Source of the DNA: Gymnopus androsaceus JB14
Taxonomy: Eukaryota; Basidiomycota; Agaricomycetes; Agaricales; Omphalotaceae
DNA: 64,000 nt
Assembly (NCBI GenBank): GCA_009733575.1
Contig: ML769509.1
Coordinates: 62,001-126,000 of the forward strand
Reading direction: 5' to 3'
The notes beneath the pieces were generated by a model. The model was not told the DNA's origin. It ran no database searches and saw only the letters and a list, made by a program, of their open reading frames with translations. This document shows, in pieces, positions 34,258 through 46,499 of this stretch. How positions within the stretch are numbered: the stretch's first letter is position 1; each line of letters starts with the position of its first letter. A program made the position numbers and the translations under genes.

Positions 34258-35150
34258 ATGTCTTTCCAACTTCCCAGTATCTCCGACAGACTCCGTGGAC
34301 GATGCTCCTTCAATAAGCGGGAGGTATCAGAGATACTGCGCGCTATTGACGGAGATATGAAGGCTACGAGTGCCGGAATCCTTCGTATATAGTCTGATAT
34401 TCTTGCTCTTCGAATGAAAGGCTCGAGAAACTCAGAGTGCAGTGTCAGTCTCATGGCTCCCGTTCGAAAACTGCTAACGGAGTTGCTGGACTATATCTTC
34501 GAATTTTGCTGCTGCGACAAGGCGTCCTTATTTACCCCTCGTGTCAATGATGGACCTACCTTTACTCTTAGCAGTGTATGCGCACAATGGCGGGAGATCA
34601 TCCTTCCTAATCCAAAGTTCTGGGCCAACTTGTCTCTAGAACACCTAGAATCCAGCGTGGAGGAATTCGATATGCAGGATTCCCGTTGGGTTGAATCTTC
34701 TCCGGTCGAAACAGTATCTTCTCACATTGAAGATTTATTTGGTGTCTCACGAACATCCTCTCCTGCCTGTATTAATCAAACACTCTATAAGATGGAAATC
34801 CGACATCTCTGACAACTTATTTCTCCCAACGCCTCCGGCCCACTTTGTCGTCTCTCGGGCAATTAACCCTTCTCAAAAATCTCGAGACTCCACATGATCT
34901 ATATCTGGTCTAAAAAGCACCGTCTCTCTCTAACCTACGTCCCCGAAAGGTCTAGCCCACTTTCCGGTAAATTGCCTTGGGGACATATTGTGCTTTGGGT
35001 TGGTCTCGTAGCTCCGCACAGGATAATCAGGTCACTGTTTTCTGGGCATAGATCAAAACTTCGAATCGACTCACAGCCTGAGAGGCTCGACAAAGTTATG
35101 CTCAAGACAAGCGTCTGTGTAAGTACCGCTCTACCTATTCCTGCCACTTG
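34258..35150 (+). pseudogene. F-box gene relic, opposite orientation
   Basis: Reads like the gene at 26814-28479 from its start: SDRLRGRCSFNKREVSEILR, an in-frame TAG near 34390, then APVRKLLTELLDYIFEFCCC (F-box) and TLSSVCAQWREIILPNPKFW, then decays with frame changes (LTLKIYLVSHEHPLLPVLIK near 34720, LSLTYVPE near 34925). Clearly a dead paralogue on the plus strand. Confidence 0.85.
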
Positions 35151-35474
35151 AGATCTGGGTCCAACTCTTGATTGGGAGCTGTTATTGTGGGTTGTGGGGC
35201 TGCAGGTGTAAAATGTGTACCATGAGACGCGAGCTAATATTGATATGCGGCTTTTGCGTTTACAAACGTGTATTCTCTTATCCATTCTCCTGGGTCATAT
35301 GGTCCTCAACCAGTACTGCGCGAAATGGCTCTAGACTGTAGACTATAAACTGATTCTTGATTCTTGTCATGGTCCCGAAAGGCTACTTAAGGACGACTGC
35401 ACTTCGTTTGTGTCTACCGGTTCAGCTTAACCTGTCTAGCTCTTCTCATTCTATCAAATTCCAAAAACATTAAT
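35151..35474. other. Intergenic region
   Basis: No gene recognised. The final 70 bases are probably the leader of the next frame. Confidence 0.6.
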
Positions 35475-36399
35475 ATGGGCGGAGAAGGACCATATATTGA
35501 TTTCGACCCAGATAATGTAGGGAAATGGTCTGCTCACACCGGAATTAAACCATTGTCCCAGTACGAGCTTGAGGCAATGTGGGTGAGGGCTGCGCCTTTG
35601 CTTCAAGAAATCGTGGTCAACCCACTTGTGAAGGACTACGGGTGGTCTGTCATCGATGGTCATGCTGTTCGCAGAAGCTTTCTCGACGATAACCACTGAG
35701 GTATTTGTCATGCTGTCCTGTCGACACAGTATATATCTGACGAGCTATCCACAGGAGACACTCGGGTGAACATGGTACATAGCTGGAAAAAGAAAGCGGG
35801 CAGCTGCCCAAGGTGAGATAGAGATCATTCAGTCGTATTTGCGTTGGACACTGATCCAGTGTCTTACGTGGTGTTCAGGGAATAACGCTACAGGGTGATA
35901 TAACGAAGAAGTATCTGGGACAAAAGCCGCACAACGAAACAGACGCTTACACTCCCCAGCTCCATAGCGTCCTTCCTCGATCGGAACCAAACGACTTTGT
36001 GGACCAAACAATTTGGGTACTTCGACGCGAAACGAATCAATCGCAACTCAGACACAATGTATATTGATTCTATCCCTCCGTTGTCAAACTACATCTATCT
36101 CATCCAATGCCTTGTTCCGGGAATCATCACGCTTGTGCGCATGGATGAAATTGATGATTATGGGGAGATTACAGACGGCTCGTGGATTTCCTGACCCGTC
36201 CTGGATCTCTGAGCATAGGGCTGCAGTTCAGTCAATTCTTGGAGGGTCCGAGAAATACGAACAGCTGTATCAGGTTGCACAGACTAAGTCTTTCATAGAG
36301 ACAAGCGATCCCTACCATGAATACTATGATTCTGAACCCATGGGTGATTTCACAGCATGCGGGCAGGATTGCGGCTACTGTGGTACCTGTGACTATTGA
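35475..36399 (+). CDS. Unrecognised protein, probably spliced
   Basis: First exon from ATG 35475 (MGGEGPYIDFDPDNVGKW, then QYELEAMWVRAAPLLQEIVV). A later exon-like part (about 35880-36060) reads TLQGDITKKYLGQKPHNETD and a final one (to 36399) EHRAAVQSILGGSEKYEQLY, ending in a cysteine cluster ACGQDCGYCGTCDY. Joining needs introns I can only partly place (for example a donor near 35818 and acceptor near 35878). No signal peptide or known domain. The exon model is uncertain; it might be a decayed gene. Confidence 0.4.
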
Positions 36400-36766
36400 A
36401 GCTTGAAGGTGGAACTGGGTTCGACATTGGCACTTGGCTCCATTGTAGACACCTTGTCATCGCGTAGTAGAATGTTACTATGTATATTCAAGCATTCATT
36501 GCAGTACTAAGTACTAGCCTGCTCTCCGTGCTTTCAGGACAAGAACCTCCTCCAGAGGCTATTTAATGCTGATCAAGCTTGACGAGAAACTCGGAGTTAC
36601 GTCAGTTGCTGTTTTCTCTCAACCACGACCATCGAACCGCTACTTTCCGATTCTCTGTTATCTCAAGGCTTTCAGCTCCCTCTTTTGCTTTCTATCGTTT
36701 GCTCTAGTCAATCGGCAATCGTTATCGTTATCCTCGAAGCTATTTACTCTATACCAACGTCAGAAA

Positions 36767-39164
36767 ATGGTCTCTACATGTACCCGAACCTCCGAGATAC
36801 CACCCAAACCCATCGTCGACGCGGAAAATCCGTTATACTGTCCCGCAGAACCTGCTTCGAAATATCTGAAATCGATTGCGAGCGACGCAAGGATTCGAAA
36901 ACACAAGAAACACGATGAAAAGACGGCGAAGAAGAAAATCACTGTTTCTTCCTTTGTGAAGATGCTAGCCCAGGTTGCTGTCGTGATGCAGAAGGAAAAA
37001 GGTGGAAAAGAAAAGATAATTCTCCCACTATCGCAGGTTTCTACCAGTGATTGTCTAGACTATGGTACTCCTCTTCCTCCTGCAGGTCGTCCAATTCGCA
37101 AGACGCGCAAAGATCGCGCTGCTCAGTCTTTTCTGAACAAGATTCCTGATCCTCCCATTTTGGATCCTTCTCCAGACTTTCACTCGATTTCGATCTCGCT
37201 GCCGGAGATTCCGTCACCTACTTCTACTACATCCCATCCAAACTCTACTTTCACCGATAGTAATAACACCTTTCTACCGTCTCCCACTGCGCCTCTGGTC
37301 CCTCCTGGGCTAGGGCTGCTGCAGGTCAAAACCGAACCCCAAGAAGTAAACCTTAGGAAACCTCAATCCGATACTATCGCATATACTCAGCCAGCACTAA
37401 ACAAGTCTCCCGAGAAGAGGAAGAAGAAACGCAACCTTGAAGAGGCTTTCCCGGAACTCTTGAAGGAGCCAGCGAAGTTTGCTCGGTCGTTTACATGCGA
37501 GCCTCAGCCAAAACCTGGTAATGTCTTTTCCCTCGTTTACTTCTTGATAATCACTAAACTGTAGTTTTAGAACCTCATGAAAACCAAGAACTACTCGAAT
37601 ACTCTACCACTGGTCGTTCGCTCGAACTTGAGCCGGAAGATCTGAAACGCATCGAGCAAGGGAAGAAGCTCAACTATCGGATGGGCCACTCTCCTGTTAA
37701 CGAAACGCAACCTCGAGGGCAAGGCAACCGTGCTGGGAACGGCGGAGATAATGAAAACGAGCATGCGGGAGTGAACCGCCGGTTGAAGGAGCTAGAAGGT
37801 TTGCTCTGCTTTTGCCTTGATACCGGGCTCGTACTGATATATATATTGCACGCTAGAATCGCTTTATGGTCCCGCCATAGGCACAGAAACACCAAGAGGG
37901 TATGAGAAGTTTGTGCGGAAGCTGGATGGGATGATGCCAGGCATTAGGCTTGGTATCAGGTTGGGGAATTTTGCAAAGGTGGCAGCTGAGGGAAATGGTC
38001 GCCTCCAGTATCGTCGGCCTATGAAGAATGGTCCCCATCAGGCTGCGGCGGATCTCCTTGGTGCTGAAGGTGTGTTCGAGGTTCTGCTTTTTCCTGAACC
38101 AATTATTAACGTTTTTCGCAAGGTCTCCTAAACGAACGCATCATCAACGTGTTCCGTATGTCTGAAGTAACCCGTCTTGATCTGTCCGCGTCTCTTTCGG
38201 AGGAAGGTGGTCTGAATATGGGTGGTGAAGCTATTTGGGATGGTGAGCGCGTTTTCCTTCTTCGACGGCCTGGTTCTCTGATTCTAATATATTCTCCTTT
38301 TGATAGTCTTCGCCCGCCCTCATAGCTTCCTCTTTCTTTCCGAGCTTAGATTGAACAATACTCCCATCTCGGACATGAACCTCGTCAAGCTGGTCGGCCT
38401 ACCGAGACTTGCGGTGCTTTGGTTGAAGAATACTGGTATAAGCGACGAAGGGTGAATATCGCATTTTTTTCATTAACCTGGGCTAACATATATTTTCTTA
38501 AGGGTATACCATCTCGTTGCTCTCAAACTTACGCTTACCCACCTATATTTATCCTACAATCCCTGCATCTCCGACGACACCGTCCCAGCTCTGAATCTGT
38601 GCATCACCTCCAAATTGCGTTTTCTCGGGCTTGTAGGAACAAGTGTGGCGATGCCCGGCTTGCGTCGCATGGCTAGGCTCATTCAAAGGGAGGAAAGAGT
38701 TGTGGATATAGAGATCCCGGAGGCGTGCGAGAAGTATATCGACGGTTAGTTGCACGCCGTCCATCCTATCTGATAACCTATAGTGACCGATACCTTCTAG
38801 ATATCCCAAATTTTACCTCCTACATCCCCAACCGCCTCTGATCACCTCTCCCGTTCTATGCTCAAGGCTCTCCGCAGCAGCGCTACAGCGCAACCTCGAG
38901 GCACACGCAGAAGTCGCGAATAAACACCCTGTCGTCGGTGGGACGAGACCAGCGCCCGTCAAGATATTCACTGGTGGAACGAAGGAGGAAATGTGTGAGC
39001 GATTGAGGGAACTTTTGTTGAGGAGGGAGATTGATTTGGTAGTTTGGGGGATGATTTACGGGTATGAGGATGGTGACGGGGGTGATGGGAATGGGAAGGA
39101 TGATACGATGAAGTATCTGGAAATGCAGGCTGCGGCTAGGGACACGCACAAGAAGTTGAGGTGA
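36767..39164 (+). CDS. Leucine-rich repeat (RNI-like) protein with SAP-like C-terminus
   Basis: Start MVSTCTRTSEIPPKPIVD; an upstream in-frame ATG at 36566 is possible. The N-terminal third is basic and proline/serine-rich (KTAKKKITVSSFVKML; SPEKRKKKRNLEEAFPELL), suggesting a nuclear protein. After a charged middle come leucine-rich repeats: EVTRLDLSASL, FLSELRLNNTPISDMNLVKL, LAVLWLKNTGISDEG, LTHLYLSYNPCISDD, LRFLGLVGTSVAMPGLRRM. The C-terminal GGTKEEMCERLRELLLRR resembles a SAP DNA-binding helix pair. Introns of about 50-60 bases (for example 37518-37563, 37799-37857, 38086-38131, 38241-38306, 38447-38501). One frame discontinuity near 38800 makes the link to the SAP-like end uncertain. Function not known. 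Confidence 0.65.
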
Positions 39165-40029
39165 TCGTCTCGGCCTGTCTTACCTTGTTTTTTCTCCGTC
39201 CACTGTTTGCATTTTTTTGAACGTTTCTGATTGTTCTGCATGTTTTTTGTTCGCTACGCTGTTGTTCTTTGTTCTTTGTTCCTGTTTTCTTACCCGGCTA
39301 TAATTTGCGTTATCACTCCTCATAATCGCTGTGTACCCTACTTACCTCCCTTAATCCGCGTATCAAATTCCACCCACTTATACTGTGTAAAAGTTTCTCC
39401 GTTTTCGGGTCATTTATGCATCCAATCGCCACATATGACGCCTCGGAGGGTGAGCCTGGGATTGTCAAGTCCGCGATTATTCGCTTTGATCTCCTCTTTT
39501 TTTCGCTTCCCTCGAACTAACGCGGCCTTCGGAAAGCAGAATCTATATCTCTTGGTCGTATTGACTGGCGTCTTGAATCCGAGTCCGAATCTTTACCTCA
39601 CAGGTGATGTGGGCTGCATCGTACAGTATCTCTGTCTGGTCTCAATTGCAGCTTCGAATACCCGAATATATAGCTCCATCATGGAGCTTATGTGGAGCCT
39701 GATGAACCTCCTTCTCTCTCCCATTTGGTATGCGGATTCCCTAGTACTAGTAAGTTGCATTGGTGAATACGTGTGCTTTTCTGCTTATTGCCTCCCTCCG
39801 GTAAGCACTAGGGACACCGATTGGTTGCCAGGTTAGCAAGACTAATAAGCTCTTCCACAGGAGACATTATTCGCGTCCGAACCTCCGGAATCCCACATAG
39901 CATAGGCTTATAGCTATCACGTATGACAGTCACGAAATTTTAAGTTTATTATCTTAATAAGCTCCAAAGTAAGTACAGTATTATACTTGCGTTATCCAGA
40001 ATTTGCATTCCTTCCTTGCTCCCGGTACA
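39165..40029. other. Intergenic region
   Basis: No supported gene. The open frame 39231-39836 is hydrophobic and cysteine-rich by chance composition and shows no domain. Confidence 0.5.
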
Positions 40030-42250
40030 ATGCTTTTGTCGATGACCCATGCTTTTGCCTTGCTTTTATCTTGCTTTTATCTTACTTTCACTACCACTAT
40101 TCTACCTCTTCGAAGTATCCTCCATTCCCTCCTGGCCCTCAACGGGATTTTCTAACAGGAAATACGCTCAATATTCCTGTTAAAAAGCCATGGTTGAAAT
40201 ATTCAGATTGGGCAGAGAAATATGGTACGTGGTAGTAGCCGTGATCAATTAGCACCCCCGCTCAAAACATTTCATCAATTAAAAGGTGCATTGCTAGGAC
40301 TTCGAATTGCAGGCCAAGGAAATGTGGTGATTATCAACAGCGTGGATGCTGCCCGTGATCTTTTGGAAAGGCGTGGCCAGATTTACTCCGACAGAACTTT
40401 TTCGATGATGGACGATTTGTGCGTGACTGCTACATCTTCGTCTGATATTTATCTGATATACGCACCCAGAGGAGGTTGGCAATTTAACGTAGGTTGGTGC
40501 AACACTATCTCATATTTAAAATCCCTCTTTTCTACGAGTCCATCCAGGAGGTATGCCCTATAATAATAGCTTGCGCAAGCACCGCAGACTATACCAGCAA
40601 AATTTCGGGCCCACTGTGGTCCATAAATTTCAACCAGTTCAAAAGCGCAAAATCCATGATCTTGTGCTAAATCTTGTGCATACCCCGGAGGATTTTTACA
40701 AGCACGTTTCGACGTAGGTTGAGCATTTTCAGTCCAACCTCACTCTGATATGTTTCGCAATACTAGGGCAACAGGGGCTATCATCATGTCAACGATGTAC
40801 GGACATGACATCGAACAAACGAACGACCCTTTCATAGAGGTGGCCGAGAAAGCCTCCAGTATGCGTGGCATCCTTCTCGCACCAGGGAAGTTCCCTGTCA
40901 GCCAACTACCATTTGCGAGGTACTTCCCTTCGTGGGCTCCTGGGTGTGGTTTTAAACAAATCGCTCACCTGAGCCGAGAGTACACCGAGGAAGCGCAAAC
41001 TAGACCGTTCAATTTTGCGATGAAGCAGAAGGTAAGTTAGATTTAATCGGTTCAGACGGTGTTACAGTACTTGATGGTTTGCTTGTACTTAGATGAGCGG
41101 CAAGGCAACGTCTCTGGTGGCAGATCTTGTTGAGCAACTGTTGGAGGATGATCCCGACTATACCGAAAAGCTCAACGTTATTCGAAATATGGCTTCAACG
41201 GGCTATGTTGGTAGGTTCACTAAATAAGGTTTATGATCTTGCTGACTTGCATAACAAGCTGGTGCTGCCACAGTGAGCTTTGGACGTTGTGAACAGGAGC
41301 CTTGCTAAAGCGCATATGATGACAGACTAAATCAATTATTCTTACCTTTATCCTAGCTATGACATTGAACCCCAATATTCAGGCTAAAGCGCAGGAGGAG
41401 ATCGACCGTGTTATAGGCGCGGAACGTCTGCCAGAATTCTCTGATCGAGAAAACTTGCCTTACGTGGAAGCTGTGTATCGAGAAACGATGAGATGGTATC
41501 CTCCTGTTCCTCTGGGTATATGCATTCCAACAAATTTTTCGGTACATGTGTTGACAATAGTGCGGGTTAGGTACCCCTCGAAGAGCAATGCAAACAGATT
41601 GTTACAATGGATATTGTATTCCTCAAGGTAAGGAATACCTATAGCGCCGTCTTTCGAGCGCTCATCGGCGATGTCGTGTAGGCACGACGATCTACCCGAA
41701 TATTTGGTAAGAACCGATCCTTGGTCTTTGGTAGTCCTTGAACTTTTTCATCATTTCAAAGGGCGATGTCTCGTGATGAGACACAATATGAAGAGCCCCA
41801 CCAATTCAGACCAGAGAGGTTCCTGAGCTCAGAGAACAGCGGTATCAACGACATCTTGCTTTTCGGATTTGGACGAAGGTGTGAATCCCACTGTTCATAT
41901 TATTTTTGCTCACATATAGCCCTCAGGATATGTTCTGGGCGTTATCTAGCTGATGCATCGGTGTGGATGGCAATCGTCTCTATCCTTGCCACTCTCCGTC
42001 TCGAAAAGGCTAAAGATCTTGAAGGAAATGATATCCACGTTGAGGGGGACTACACAGATGAGCTCATCTGGTAAGCTAGTATGTTCTAATAGTACTATTG
42101 TTAAGCTAATGATTGGAAACCAGCTTCCCCAGACAGTTTCGCTGCTCCATCACTCCTCGGGGGCCCGATATCTTCTCGTCTCTCCGGAGGCTTCGTGAAC
42201 ACGAGTACCAATGTTATTGTATTGAATGTCCGGCTAAGTCAATCTGCTGA
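40030..42250 (+). pseudogene. Cytochrome P450 monooxygenase, probably damaged
   Basis: N-terminal membrane anchor (MLLSMTHAFALLLSCFYLTF), then YPPFPPGPQRDFLTGN (proline hinge), DAARDLLERRGQIYSDR, LRKHRRLYQQNFGP, EERP region FPSWAPGCGFKQIAHLSREY, K-helix ExxR in [14 protein letters not shown] (about 41480), PERF in HQFRPERFL (about 41810), and the haem loop split by an intron: LLFGFGRR at about 41860 and ICSGRYLADASVW at 41930, giving FxxGxRxCxG. The layout matches fungal class II P450s of the CYP5144/O-methylsterigmatocystin-oxidoreductase-like group. Damage: frame change after the anchor, and a short I-helix, with only AGAATVSFG before the next exon AMTLNPN. Confidence 0.8.
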
Positions 42251-44373
42251 ATTTAAATGCTTCCTATTGAATGGATACGAACTCGATGTGGAGCGAACAG
42301 TGGATGGGCGCAAGGTGGGTACTAAGAATGAAAATCGCAATTTTGGCGCAAATGCTTCGGACTTTCTCATGTTCTTTTGTGAGCCATTATTGACTTCTCT
42401 GCTATACTTATGAATCTTCGGGATACTATATTTCGGACGATACAACCTCGTCCTGCGTGCGGCCGTAATTCAGTCGACCTACACCCTACCACAATCAGAG
42501 AACAAGGGTTTGTTGAGATCATATCTGATTTACATGGAGTGATACCAGCGAGTCGGGGCTTGCCAAAATATATATGCTCAGCATATGCTGGCGGATCATC
42601 ACCGCTGGTTGCGGCGGCTTGCAAGGGTAGCAAGTTGATGCACTTCAAGACCGGTTCTCTGTAACCATTCTCTCTTACCAGCTATAAGGGAGATCGTCCA
42701 ATGTATTCAAAAGTTGCTAAATAAAGAAAATATAAGTAGGATTGGCGACTTGAACTTCTATGTAGAGTAATTGAATCTAATCACCTCAGACGCTGTTTGA
42801 ATCTCAGGGATTCAATGCACGGATAGGCCGTATCCTTGTCTGTAATTTCTTTACGTATATTCCAGCGCCGCAAATTCACTCAATTCAGAATGTGGTTGTG
42901 ATTCATGAATTCGTGAAAAAAAATTGAGGATAAGTTATATTGAAATAGCGATTTCGAGTTTATCGGTGCCATCTAATTTGGTGAAGATGGAGCTTGGATG
43001 TACTGAAGTAGTACAAGAGCAACTTCATTGCTAAGAATTCTGGGGGCTGTTGCGAAACTATCTCCAGGAGTACTTTGTGAAGCGGTACCGTATGTTTACT
43101 ACCATCAGACGCATCAGGTCAGTTTTTGAACCAGTACTAGAGCACTTTAATTAAATGTTTTCAGCATCGTGGCTCTAATACGCGGGCTATCTAAAATTAA
43201 AATGACGAGGGAGTTGACTTTGAAGACCGGTCAAAGCTACTCATAGCTAGTTTACATTGAATTATTGTGATCACGGAAATTTCCGTGATCCTCAATCCGA
43301 ATGCGCTCAAAGCGTCTTTCTTCTACGCACAACGATTCTGATACTCGTTTTGCAATCCTACATAGTTTCTGACTCTCCTTTGTACTTGTTTGCTTCTCAA
43401 CAGGTTGATTCGAATGATATTAGGGGAAAAGTCGTAAAGTAAGCCAGTCTGTTGCAACGAACGACCCACTGAGACTTTGGTAGGATACTATCATATGCAT
43501 CAGCGGAACTCCATCACAATCTTATGTATCGACTTTCTTGCTACGATCTTCTCCTTGCCAAGCGTGAAAGAATAATAATGTTTCCAAGATAAATTCTTCC
43601 AGAAAACCTAGGAGCTTGCGCGCTCAAGCGCTCAAGTTTGCCAACTGATCGGGAGATTCAAGTCAAAAGTCATCGAGTCATCCATAGACGTACGTGACTT
43701 TTATTGCAATGCATCGAAAATCATAAAACGATTCGTCGTCTTGGATCAGAATAATCAAGATCTTTTTGTTTGCTTGTTTGCTTGTTGTTGAAGTACAGTA
43801 GCATAGCTGACTGCTTCTATATGTTCTTCCCGGTTGTTGTAGGTCCATTCTTCACGTGATTAGCGCGAATCCAGAGACAAGGACATGTACGTACGTTGAC
43901 TACCCTTTTTTCTTAAATGGAGTTCGGTCTTTCTCTCAATGATTGTTCTACTTTCCACCAGAAAATTTCCTAGACTTCGCTTCGCCGTCCCAGCTACTAT
44001 GTCCAACCCTGCATCGACCTATTTATCTCCCCAACCTACTGCGAGCTCGCTCAAATTCCAAAACCTGGAGGCGGCGCGTCAGCTTCTGAGCTATCGGCAC
44101 GCCGTTTTGACTATATTCACGCCGATCCCGAAGAAATAACGATGACTCTGAGTAGCCGGTCAAACTTCCAATTCGAATGTGGCGTAGTGCAGGCGTCTAA
44201 CCCGGAGCAGCCTAGTGTGTTTATGGAGTCTCTTTTTCGCTTTTCCTGACCATCTTGTTTTCTTCCAGTACGCTCGAGCTCGGTGATTATCATTTTCCTC
44301 TTCGTATGGTGATCCTAAATGAGCTGATGACCTTTTCCCAAGTTCCCCGCTGATTCCTTCGATGTCAAATCGC
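42251..44373. other. Long intergenic region
   Basis: About 2.1 kb without a supported gene. It contains a perfect 22-base palindrome at 43269-43290 and TTTGCTTG repeats near 43768-43786. The frame 43939-44139 (MIVLLSTRKF; an inner MSNPASTYLSPQPTASSL from 44000) might be a short exon of the following regulator. Confidence 0.5.
43269..43290. promoter_or_regulatory. Perfect 22-base palindrome
   Basis: Half-site GATCACGGAAA followed directly by its reverse complement. Could be a binding site for a dimeric regulator or a cruciform; no factor is assigned. Confidence 0.35.
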
Positions 44374-45348
44374 ATATGACGGCGGATCCTTCCTCCAAAT
44401 ATTCCTCGTGTATTAATCACTCTCTGAATCAAGCCCACGATCGTCATTACGTCTCTGAACTTTACGACCCTTCTGAAAATCCACCACTCAATCCAGTTTT
44501 CTCTTCAGGACGACATTGTAGTCTGGAAAGTCTTCATCCCATCGCTTCAACCGCATCCTATCGCACGGGTTCACCTCGCTTAGCCTCTACCATGAATTTC
44601 AACATCCCACAAAATACATATTATGGTTATCCACATGGTAATTCCCCTGTTCATGATCCAGTGGGTGTTTTGTCCTCTCTTTCAATTCGAGATAGTTCTG
44701 ATTTTTGTTGTAGCACTGCGTTACTGTAAAATATCCATCGCCACCCCCACAACCGTTGCATCAGGAATATTCACAGGAGCTATATCTACCTTTGCCTCCT
44801 CATTTACAGGCCGACGACACCTCTACAGTCTCCTACACTGGCTATTCTGAAGCCGCTGCCTCCGTCGATCGTTATCCTCTTTACCCTGATACCTATACCT
44901 CATTACCCTCCGGCGGGGCAAATACTCAGCCTTGGGGTCCGTGTTTTACTGGCGACGGTGGAATGAGTCACGCGTTTCATGTACAGGACTTTAACGAAGG
45001 CTATCCTCGTCTTCAAGATCGCCGGCCCATAGATGCTCGTTTCTATCAGCCCGATTCGCGATCCTCTGTCCCTGGTCCGACCCGTCGAGGTGACTCACCG
45101 AGGAAGCAGACTCTAGCTTGTCACTTCTGTAGGGAACGAAAGATTGCCTGCGGTAGACCACTACCAGGAAGCCACGATGGAACTTGCAAGTGGGTATCCT
45201 TATTTCTCTTTGTTATGTGTTTTAGTCTAATTTTTTACATAGCCAGTGCGCTAGACGGAATTTGCTGTGCACATATCCAACCGAGTCTCGTCGAGGACAG
45301 CATAAGCGAAAGACGCAAAGGGCGCGCGACCCAAGCCTTCTCCTGTAA
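44374..45348 (+). CDS. Zn2Cys6 transcription factor, compact
   Basis: The binuclear zinc cluster is split by an intron: LACHFCRERKIACGRPLPGS with HDGTC to 45188, then after the intron (about 45189-45240) QCARRNLLCTYPTESRRG, giving C-x2-C-x6-C-x11-C-x2-C-x6-C. A basic tail (GQHKRKTQRARDPSLLL) ends at 45346-45348. Upstream is a long low-complexity tyrosine/proline/serine-rich region (YPSPPPQPLHQEYSQELYLP; DRYPLYPDTYTSLPSGG), probably an activation domain, so the DNA-binding domain is C-terminal, the reverse of the Gal4 arrangement. The 5' exons are unsure: MNFNIPQNTYYGYPHG (44592) may belong, with an intron ending near 44713. Confidence 0.75.
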
Positions 45349-45832
45349 TGAACTCGTAGTGCTTTGAAATTCCGCCGCTGTACATACACTTGCTTTTCTT
45401 CGATGTTGATTTATTTGCTTGACAGGCCAATCTTGTTGTATCACTTATATCCTGTGTGTATTTGCTACTTTCTGCCTTGTCGCTACCTTTTGTCTGTATA
45501 TATACTGTTTCATTGTCGATATTCGAAATTCTTGCTTGCTTCGTCCTGGTGATTGTCGCCTCAATCGCATTTGTGAACAATCATGGGCATGGGAGCCTAC
45601 CGGCACCGCTACGTCTCGACTCTCATAGGATGACTCGCGACGTGCAAGCGATTTCCCATCAGCTTACCCATCGGAGCCTTTGATATGAATATACCATACA
45701 ACTGAACTTGACTCGAACGATAACTGCCTTTACTCATTCCGACTCTTCCAAGTCCATTATAAACCAAGATCAACCCTTCGAATAAGTACCATCCCAATAC
45801 TCCTCATTCTATTCCATCACCAACGATACACG

Positions 45833-46499
45833 ATGACCAGATCCTCCCAGACTAAATACAGCCCTCAAGCCACAAAGAAGGTGAGCCCCAGAACTTTAGT
45901 TGCTATTAAATTCGTCTCATAATTTACGCATATAGGCTTGGAAAAGAACATGTCTAGCAGCTGGCATGTCCCATAGCGATGCTGTCATAGTTAGCTGTTC
46001 ATCTATTCCAGGAAAAAAGGTTTCAGCAACAGACCGTAGAAATCCCGGTCGGATGGATGGAGTGAGGTGGAATGCGGATTCGTTTATATGCCCTGAAAAC
46101 GTAGATGGATTCGAGTCATACGACGACAGCTCGGACAGCGAGGAAGAGGTGTATGATGATGCTATGAGCGGCGATAGCAGACAGAGGGAACAGGCAGCCC
46201 ACGTCGTATCTCTTCTTGACATTGCTAAACCTGCAAAGCCCAAAGGTATACAGTCTTTGTGGAAACGTTGCAATAAAGCTAAACGGCCCTTGATTTCAGG
46301 GATAGCGAAAGATTTTGAGGTCGTCAAAGGAGTAAGACGAGTGATATTTCTTGAGGATGAGAAGGACTGGGAGACATTCAGTCAGGAACAAGTTGATGAG
46401 GAGTGGGAGGAGTGGGAGGAGATATACGAGTCGACTGCACTGAAGAAAAAGCCTGAGAGCAAGCCATCTTACTCTGATATCCTAACGAACAAACGGTAA
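45833..46499 (+). CDS. Unrecognised acidic protein, 203 residues
   Basis: Exons 45833-45880 and 45936-46499; the joined frame is intact. Starts MTRSSQTKYSPQATKKAWKR. Features: an acidic stretch DDSSDSEEEVYDDAMSGDS, a basic middle (SLWKRCNKAKRPLISGIAKD), then VRRVIFLEDEKDWETFSQEQ and an acidic tryptophan-rich tail (EEWEEWEEIYES). No signal peptide or membrane segment. Composition suggests a nuclear or cytosolic adaptor; no family recognised. Confidence 0.65.

Noticed and set aside
39231..39836. 201-residue open frame
   Set aside because: Hydrophobic composition but no start context, splice pattern or family feature; sits in the 3' flank of the LRR gene.
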